Source of the DNA: an uncultured Cyclobacteriaceae bacterium
Lineage (GTDB): Bacteria; Bacteroidota; Bacteroidia; Cytophagales; Cyclobacteriaceae
Assembly (NCBI GenBank): GCA_947492745.1
Contig: CANLOE010000032.1
Span: 1-61,180, forward strand
Length of the DNA stretch: 61,180 bases
Direction: 5' to 3'
The notes beneath the pieces were generated by a model. It searched no databases and was not told the origin of the DNA. It saw nothing but the letters and a program-made list of their open reading frames with translations. Shown here one piece after another: positions 55,927-61,180 of this stretch. A program made the position numbers and the translations under genes. Numbering within the stretch: the stretch's first letter is position 1; each line of letters opens with the position of its first letter.

Positions 55927-56573
55927 GACCTATCGTGTTGAAAAAGAAACTTTTAAGATTACATTTATGAAAACCAACTGTCCGCAAAGACTATGGGTAG
56001 AAAAAAAGGATTATAGACTTATATACTTAACTATGTCAAATATTTTAACAGTTGATCGATATATCGTCCGTTGGACTTATATACATAGCTATACCCCTGA
56101 TTTTAACATTTGGTCAATATTAACCTCGTTTTAAGAAAAGCATTTTGGGTGTAGGGCGTTTTCATCGTTCCAATCGGTTTCAAAATGTTCTCTATCCGCC
56201 CTGAAATCCGTTTTCGCCTCAAGCCGGCTGGGTGTTTACTCCTGCGCTGAAAGGGTTCCCCGAACCTTTTCTTTACGCTCGGTCCCATCGATAAAAATTA
56301 AGCGGGACGAAACCCATAGGGGTTTCGGGCCAGCCTATGGGACGTAGAAAATTTTGAAACTCGTTGCGTTCAGACAGAAAAAATTTTCAAATGAACCATT
56401 GAAATTCGGATTACGTCCAACGTTGTACCAAATTCAATGTGATAACCGAAATATAGTCAATATACCTAAATATAAAAGTCTAAAGGATTAATAATCAAGA
56501 AAAAATGAAATGGGAAAGTAGGAGTCGGGTAAAAATGGAAAAACCTGCATTGGTACAATGGTCATTAGCGGAT
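55927..56573. other. Unassigned intergenic sequence
   Basis: About 650 bases between C6 and repeat F3. A G+C-richer block at about 56150-56340 stands out from A+T-rich surroundings and contains CGAAACCCATAGGGGTTTCG, a perfect palindrome with a 4-base loop. Weakly open frames cover it on both strands but none resembles a family I know. It may be the remains of an insertion sequence. Confidence 0.4.
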
Positions 56574-56653
56574 CGGTCATTAGGACCGTTCCGGGCGGAA
56601 CAGTGCTTTCGCAATCATTTTCGGTCTGTCCCAAAACAATTGCGTTTGGGGAT
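56574..56653 (-). repeat. Dispersed repeat F3 (divergent)
   Basis: CGGTCATTAGGACCGTT and GTCCCAAAACAATTGCGTTT match the two ends of F2 (44708-44795), while the middle is different. It lies just downstream of ribD. Confidence 0.45.
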
Positions 56654-56747
56654 AAAATCAAACACTTGACTATAGCAAAATCAGTTCTCCGACTTCACAC
56701 TGCCCAATACCTTAAGGATTCAAAACCGCTCCCAAAGATTCAGCGAA

Positions 56748-57794
56748 TCATCCATGCCTGTGGTATACGGACAGTCGGTCACCGCTGATAAGTGCTGTCG
56801 AAACCAATGTTCCATGGGCGGTGGGTGCCGCTATACCTTCTTCGAAGCGCACTTCCATGGATTTGAAGATCCTTGCTTCGTCCCATAGGCCCGCTTCCAT
56901 TACCGAAGAGAGCAGCGTGGCACCGCCTTCTATCATGAGGGACTGTATCTTTCGATGGTAGAGGTCCTCGAAAAGGGCCTGTAAAAAGCCTTCCCTATCC
57001 AAGCGTATGTATTCCACGGCTCCATCGCTGCGATTTTCCCGGGTGGTATAGCATAGGGTCTGCTGACGCTGGTCGAACAGTTTCAGCTTTCTGTCCAAGC
57101 GAAGTTCCCTATCGATGACTACCCGAACGGGGTCTCTGCCCTTCCAGTCGCGGACATTCAGCTGAGGATCATCATATTGTGCCGTACGGGTACCGACCAT
57201 GATGGCATCTTCTTCGGCGCGCCACTGGTGCACCAGTTTTCTGGAGAAAGTGCTGCTGATCCACTTGGAATCGTAGTTTTCCCTAGCGACAAAGCCATCG
57301 GACGTTTCGGCCCATTTTAACAGTACGAATGGACGCCTTCTTTCGATAAAGGTAAAAAAACGTCGATTGAGTTCTCTTCCTTCCTGTTCCAGGAGCCCTA
57401 CCTCCACGGTGATGCCTGCGGCGCGCAGTTTGGCGATACCCTGTCCCGATACCAATGGATTCGGGTCCGTGTTGGCGATGACGACCTTTTTCACCTGATG
57501 TTGGATGAGCAGATCAGCACATGGCGGTGTCTTACCGTAGTGGGAACAGGGTTCCAGACTGACATATACCGTACTTTCGGAAAGCAAGTCTTGCTGTTCC
57601 ACATCGGCCACCGCATTGACTTCAGCGTGTGGACCTCCATAGGCCCGATGCCAACCTTCGCCGATAACCTTGCCTCGGTACACGATAACGCAACCCACCA
57701 TGGGATTAGGACTCACTCGGCCCATTCCCAGCAATGCCAGTTCCATAGCACGCTGCATATACAAGTTGTCCTGTTCTGAAAACGGTGTAGTCAA
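56748..57794 (-). CDS. ribD: Bifunctional riboflavin deaminase/reductase RibD
   Basis: This 348-residue enzyme performs the second and third steps of riboflavin synthesis. The N-terminal cytidine-deaminase-like domain binds zinc with His56/Glu58 in GPHAEVNAV and Cys83/Cys92 in LEPCSHYGKTPPC. The C-terminal reductase domain begins about 145 (RRPFVLLKWAETSDGFVA) and has VGTRTAQYDDPQLNVR and LMIEGGATLLSS. The two domains are complete. It is divergent from prmC with 42 bases between, and no FMN riboswitch was recognised upstream. The other rib genes are not in the window. Confidence 0.95.
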   Translation of the reverse strand: MTTPFSEQDNLYMQRAMELALLGMGRVSPNPMVGCVIVYRGKVIGEGWHRAYGGPHAEVNAVADVEQQDLLSESTVYVSLEPCSHYGKTPPCADLLIQHQVKKVVIANTDPNPLVSGQGIAKLRAAGITVEVGLLEQEGRELNRRFFTFIERRRPFVLLKWAETSDGFVARENYDSKWISSTFSRKLVHQWRAEEDAIMVGTRTAQYDDPQLNVRDWKGRDPVRVVIDRELRLDRKLKLFDQRQQTLCYTTRENRSDGAVEYIRLDREGFLQALFEDLYHRKIQSLMIEGGATLLSSVMEAGLWDEARIFKSMEVRFEEGIAAPTAHGTLVSTALISGDRLSVYHRHG

Positions 57795-57836
57795 TTTTTC
57801 TTATTTTCTATAGCTTAGTGGTGATTTTCTCTATGA

Positions 57837-58727
57837 ATGGAAGCATTTGCCAATCCTATGAAGAACAATACTAGCATCAAAAGTATAGCAAAGGTCCTGC
57901 AAAACCAACTCTGCGAGGTCTACAGTCCCGAAGAAGCTCAGAGCATCACTTCCATTATCCTAGAAGAGGTATTGGGCATCACACTTACCCAATGGGTAAT
58001 GGATCCAGAAATCAGTATCGAGCCGACCCAGGAAAAACAGCTGCAGGAGGTCCTTCGCAGAGCGATGCAGCAGGAGCCGATTCAATATATTCTGGGAAAG
58101 GCCCATTTTTACGGACTGGATTTCAGGGTAGGTCCCGAGGTATTGATTCCCCGGCCCGAAACGGAAGAGCTGGTAGCCCTGATCTTGGAGGAGCACCTTT
58201 CCACTTCCGGCAAGTCTCCCTTAGAGGTATTGGACATCGGCACGGGCAGCGGCTGTATACCGATAGCATTGGCAGCGAACCTGCCCAAGGCACATGTACA
58301 TGCGCTGGATATCAGTACACCGGCTCTGGACCTGGCCAAGCGCAATGCCCTGCACCATCAATGCCACATCGACTTTTTCCAATGCAATATCCTTCTCGAA
58401 ACACCTCTATTACCGGCTCTGGATATTATCGTGAGCAATCCTCCCTATGTTTTGGAATCCGAAAAGGCGGCCATGAACAACAATGTGCTGTTGCACGAAC
58501 CCCATAGCGCCCTGTTTGTCCCAAACGACGACCCTCTGCTGTTCTACGAGCGCATAGCCGGCTTGGCAGCGGAGCTATTGGCACCCAAAGGAAAGCTGTA
58601 TTTCGAAATCAATGAAAAATATGCGCTGGATACGGAGGCAGTATTGGAAAAGTTCAAGTTCCGACAAATCGTTACGGCAAAGGATATCCATGGAAAAGAC
58701 CGTATTGTCATAGGACAAAAATCCTAA
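57837..58727 (+). CDS. prmC: Peptide chain release factor N5-glutamine methyltransferase
   Basis: This 296-residue protein methylates the GGQ glutamine of release factors RF1 and RF2. LIPRPETEELV (103-113), the SAM motif VLDIGTGSGCIPIALA (131-146) and the catalytic NPPY (201-204) are all present. An ATG at 57858 (MKNNTSIKS) is an equally good start. Its last four bases overlap the convergent gene at 58724. It stands divergently from ribD. Confidence 0.95.
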   Translation: MEAFANPMKNNTSIKSIAKVLQNQLCEVYSPEEAQSITSIILEEVLGITLTQWVMDPEISIEPTQEKQLQEVLRRAMQQEPIQYILGKAHFYGLDFRVGPEVLIPRPETEELVALILEEHLSTSGKSPLEVLDIGTGSGCIPIALAANLPKAHVHALDISTPALDLAKRNALHHQCHIDFFQCNILLETPLLPALDIIVSNPPYVLESEKAAMNNNVLLHEPHSALFVPNDDPLLFYERIAGLAAELLAPKGKLYFEINEKYALDTEAVLEKFKFRQIVTAKDIHGKDRIVIGQKS

Positions 58728-59380
58728 TCCAGGCTTTCTCCGACCCAGAAGCGTGTATCATCGGATTCTATGTATACGGTACCCTCCTGCACCGCACACA
58801 GACCCTTCGATTCCCAAAGGTTTTTCATGGCTTCACTACTGTCACCCGTTCTTTCCCGCAGGCCTTTCCAGCTCAAGGTATGGATACTGTCCGTCTTGGT
58901 ACGCACTTGAAAACTGTCGCCCTTTGCGGCCCATTTCTTATAGGTTTTGCCCTTACAATACACCCAGCGGTATCCTTCATCGAACACCACAATATTTCCT
59001 ACTGCCTGTTCGGTCAATAACTGCTTTATGGTATCGGCACTGTTATCAAAACTTCCTATAACATTGATTGCCATATGCCCTTTCTCCATTAAAAAACAGA
59101 GTCCTGTGGAGAGCGCAGTACTTTTTTCCCGCTCGGATACATAAGTAAGGGGAAACTGGTCGGAGAGCAGGGCCAAGAGTCTTTGACCGTCCTCTATTTT
59201 ACCCAGTACGGAATCTACCTTGATACCCCAAGAGATCACCTCATCTATACAGGTAGAACTGACCAGTACGCTGGGGTTCCACTCCAATAAAGATTGTAGT
59301 TGGCCCCATAAAAGGCCGTTGGTATTCATGATCAGTAGTGCAGGCTCTTGACCGTCCCGCACAAAATGATGTGATGACAT
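58724..59380 (-). CDS. Thiamine-pyrophosphokinase-like protein, possibly non-catalytic
   Basis: This 218-residue protein begins MSSHHFVRDGQEPALLI. The pattern ALLIMNTNGL ... SSTCIDEVISWGIKVDSVLG resembles the N-terminal half of thiamine pyrophosphokinases, where GIKPDVIIGDFDS binds the nucleotide. Here the expected acidic DFDS is replaced by KIED, and later TPK catalytic signs were not found. The second half (WVYCKGKTYKKWAAKGDSFQ, then TLSWKGLRERTGDSS) looks beta-rich like the TPK C-terminal domain. It may be a degenerate or repurposed relative. It overlaps prmC by 4 bases tail to tail. Confidence 0.55.
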   Translation of the reverse strand: MSSHHFVRDGQEPALLIMNTNGLLWGQLQSLLEWNPSVLVSSTCIDEVISWGIKVDSVLGKIEDGQRLLALLSDQFPLTYVSEREKSTALSTGLCFLMEKGHMAINVIGSFDNSADTIKQLLTEQAVGNIVVFDEGYRWVYCKGKTYKKWAAKGDSFQVRTKTDSIHTLSWKGLRERTGDSSEAMKNLWESKGLCAVQEGTVYIESDDTRFWVGESLD

Positions 59381-59463
59381 GATTTGTTTTCTATTCCATT
59401 GATAGTCACTGGCATAAGGGCATAATGTCCCTTACTCCAAATCGTTTTCAGCAAAGGCTCCTA

Positions 59464-59700
59464 TCAAAGGTTCTTGTGGGAACCATCGCAGAAGGGCATA
59501 TTGTTGCCGTGCTTACAGGCACACCAGGCTACTTTTTTTGCTTCTGTGATTTCCTGCTTTACGGGTGTAAAGTCAGTACCTTTGTGGGAGCCATCACAAA
59601 AAGGTTGTTTACTGCTCTGCCCACAGGAGCACCAGTAATAGGTACCGGGCTCACAATCCATGACAATCGGTGACTTTTGTGCTATTTTTGGGGATTCCAT
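59464..59700 (-). CDS. CDGSH iron-sulfur protein (two domains)
   Basis: This 78-residue protein holds two CDGSH sets. The first ligands are Cys24, Cys26, Cys35 and His39 in CSCGQSSKQPFCDGSH; the second are Cys60, Cys62, Cys71 and His75 in CACKHGNNMPFCDGSH. Each binds a 2Fe-2S cluster with Cys3-His1 ligation, as in mitoNEET relatives. Small bacterial forms with tandem domains are known. The physiological role is unclear. No membrane anchor is present, so it should be cytosolic. Confidence 0.92.
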   Translation of the reverse strand: MESPKIAQKSPIVMDCEPGTYYWCSCGQSSKQPFCDGSHKGTDFTPVKQEITEAKKVAWCACKHGNNMPFCDGSHKNL

Positions 59701-59846
59701 TTTTTAAGGGGTTTTGATTGGGGTTTTCTCTAATATAAATGTCCCAACACATCAAAGGCAACTCAAAACTGAATTTAGGTTCAGTCTAAATTAAGATAAC
59801 CCACATATATGACCGATAAGCAAGCCATCGAGAGGCCGGCATCGCA

Positions 59847-60647
59847 CTATTCCTCTCGCTGATAGGTATCCAGAATATGTTGGGTCAGTACTTTATAGAC
59901 ATCGCCATAGTCCGGATTCCGCTCTTTAAGGTATTCCAAATGCTCATCCAGTGTTTGTAGGTCTCCCCGCTTGGCCGGGCCCGTTTGCGCATTTTCCGGA
60001 CCTATATCCAAGCTTTTGCCGATAGTTTCTTCGATAAGTGCCTGCATTATTGAAAAATCTATCTGCTTCTCCGAGAGAATGTCCTTGGATAGCACCATCA
60101 GATGATTGGTGAAATTACAGGCAAAAACAGCCGCTACATGAAGTGCCCTGCGTTGCTCGGAACCCATTACCCGAACGTTGTTACTGATGGCCTTTCCCAT
60201 AGTCCACAACGTTTTACGGACTTCCTTCTGTAAGGTCTCTATCAGTATAGGGACCCGTTCCATAGCCATAGGCCTTGATTTGGTAAAGGTCTGTAAGGGG
60301 TAGAATACACCGATGTTCTCTGTAGGAGCATACTCCAGTACCTGTAGCGGTTTACTTCCCGAAGTATGAACGAGTAGGGCACTATCGGGCAGGACAACCT
60401 CCCTGACCACTTCTTCTATGGCATCATCGGGAACGGAAATGATAAAAATCCGACTGCTGCTATCACCAAAATCCAGGTCATCTTTTGTGTAGGCTTGGTA
60501 CAGCCGCTGTACCAACATCTTGGCACTGTTCCCTTTTGGACTGTACACTTCCTGTACCGTATATCCTGCATTGTCGAGAGCCGGGGCCAAATGCCATGCG
60601 ACATTGCCTGCTCCTATAAAACTTATTTTAGGCATCGATGTCATCAT
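59847..60647 (-). CDS. DUF2520 protein (Rossmann/ProC-like)
   Basis: This 266-residue protein has an N-terminal NAD(P)-binding Rossmann-like domain (ISFIGAGNVAWHLAPALDNA) and the C-terminal DUF2520 helical domain (AAVFACNFTNHLMVLSKDIL, then GPAKRGDLQTLDEHL). It resembles pyrroline-5-carboxylate reductase and F420-dependent oxidoreductases in architecture, but its reaction is unknown. In-frame ATGs at 60644 and 60635 (MPKISFIG) are alternative starts; the last best fits the family. It is followed by the CDGSH gene after 146 bases. Confidence 0.88.
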   Translation of the reverse strand: MMTSMPKISFIGAGNVAWHLAPALDNAGYTVQEVYSPKGNSAKMLVQRLYQAYTKDDLDFGDSSSRIFIISVPDDAIEEVVREVVLPDSALLVHTSGSKPLQVLEYAPTENIGVFYPLQTFTKSRPMAMERVPILIETLQKEVRKTLWTMGKAISNNVRVMGSEQRRALHVAAVFACNFTNHLMVLSKDILSEKQIDFSIMQALIEETIGKSLDIGPENAQTGPAKRGDLQTLDEHLEYLKERNPDYGDVYKVLTQHILDTYQREE

Positions 60648-60706
60648 AGTTGTAAAGAATAATAGGTTAGTAACTGTTGTAAACGGTTAATCCATGATTC
60701 TGAATT

Positions 60707-60888
60707 AGCCCAATCCTGTGTCTGTTTTGACGCTGCTCATTTGGAGCTTCAGCATGAGGACTCAAAAATGCAATAAATCAGCGGCTTTTACAGGATTCAG
60801 TGCAGTACCACTGCGGTCTATTCAAAAAAAACAGGCTCACTTCACTTATTTTACCCTATAACAGTAGAACTAATGATGAATCTAGGCT
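60707..60888 (+). repeat. Divergent foldback element E1
   Basis: The ends AGCCCAATCC and GAATCTAGGCT and the middle GATTCAGTGCAGTACCACTGC recall the ACCC-end family (AGTACCACT resembles the AGCACCGCT apex in reverse), but the sequence is worn. No clear target duplication was seen. Confidence 0.45.
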
Positions 60889-61030
60889 AATATCGTCCAA
60901 GGTTATACGATTTATCAATAGCGTAAGGATTGATGTTGCTGCTCTATCCCAGCAAGAGCAAAGGTAGTCGAAGAAGAAGCGGTCCATAGATGCTCCATAC
61001 CCTTTTTGCATTTACCCAGCAGCGTTTCCC
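60889..61030. other. Spacer before the right-edge gene fragment
   Basis: About 140 bases show no recognisable feature beyond the end of E1. Together with 60648-60706 this completes a 383-base gap. Confidence 0.35.
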
Positions 61031-61180
61031 TCAAAAACCCCATCGATGCTGCGTGCGGTCCTCCTCGATATCCATGTCGTCAAGGAACCACTCCCCCTCC
61101 TTTCTTACCCAGTGGAAGATAAGGAATACGTAGAGGTAAGGACGGGACTCCCCAATCAAGTAATAAGGGACGCTCAGTTC
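61031..61180 (-). CDS. C-terminal fragment of an unidentified protein
   Basis: A minus-strand frame enters at the right edge and stops with TGA at 61031-61033, giving 49 residues without interruption. It contains VPYYLIGESRPYLYVFLIFH and EGEWFLDDMDIEEDR. The even codon use and lack of stops suggest the end of a real gene. No family was recognised, and no start is in the window. Confidence 0.55.
   Translation of the reverse strand, partial: ELSVPYYLIGESRPYLYVFLIFHWVRKEGEWFLDDMDIEEDRTQHRWGF

Noticed and set aside
56103-56288. A 61-codon minus-strand frame in the G+C-richer island
   Set aside because: It is basic and somewhat transposase-like in feel, but no motif could be matched, so it is noted only as unassigned sequence.
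57795-57836. FMN riboswitch before ribD
   Set aside because: The gap to prmC is only 42 bases and shows none of the conserved RFN-element sequence.
57992-58507. A 171-codon plus-strand frame overlapping prmC in another frame
   Set aside because: The prmC frame carries all family motifs, and the overlapping product is Gly/Arg/Ser-rich low-complexity sequence.

Overview
The window looks like a chromosomal segment from a Bacteroidota species, most likely of the order Cytophagales (inference from gene content). Evidence: three SusC/SusD outer-membrane pairs, a BatD protein, a class Ia ribonucleotide reductase with Bacteroidota-type sequence, an rplU promoter of the Bacteroidota form (TTTG-N19-TATATTTG), A-rich leaders instead of Shine-Dalgarno sites, and moderate G+C.

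Layout. 1-2000: a cut IS3-family element at the left edge, a rhomboid protease, then a decayed IS4-like element riddled with small repeats. 2000-6570: nrdA/nrdB (minus strand) and rplU-rpmA (plus). 6900-31440: three plus-strand outer-membrane uptake loci (susCD; susCD plus lipoprotein; susCD plus lipoprotein), with a large FG-GAP/ASPIC-UnbV lipoprotein between the second and third. No glycoside hydrolase, peptidase or ECF sigma/anti-sigma pair accompanies them. 32400-37400 (minus): acs, a ZIP metal transporter, a methyltransferase and ApbE. 37400-44600 (mostly plus): ruvB, queG, a small conserved ORF (minus), batD, aroC, a dicarboxylate/amino-acid symporter and a NifU-like protein. 45100-48400: tetR with a striking palindromic operator, a DUF1348 gene, an alpha/beta hydrolase and an EamA exporter. 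49300-60650: dusB, a CPBP protease, cdsA, glutamate dehydrogenase, psd, free-Met-R-sulfoxide reductase, ribD, prmC, a degenerate thiamine-pyrophosphokinase-like gene, a CDGSH protein and a DUF2520 protein. The right edge cuts the C-terminus of one more minus-strand gene.

The most unusual content is between the genes. Nearly every long intergenic gap carries compact foldback elements of two kinds. One kind has ends ACCC...GGGT and is about 167-172 bp in full copies. The other has ends TACAAA...TTTGTA and is 158-160 bp. Both are imperfect inverted repeats over their whole length, and most complete copies have 3-bp direct repeats of the form TNA. Two TACAAA elements sit inside ACCC elements; removing the insert and one TNA copy restores a 166-167 bp element. 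They behave like two sets of non-autonomous transposons (MITEs) that share target preference and, in several subfamilies, an apical hairpin built on TAGCGSTGCTA. Their mobilising transposase is not visible here.
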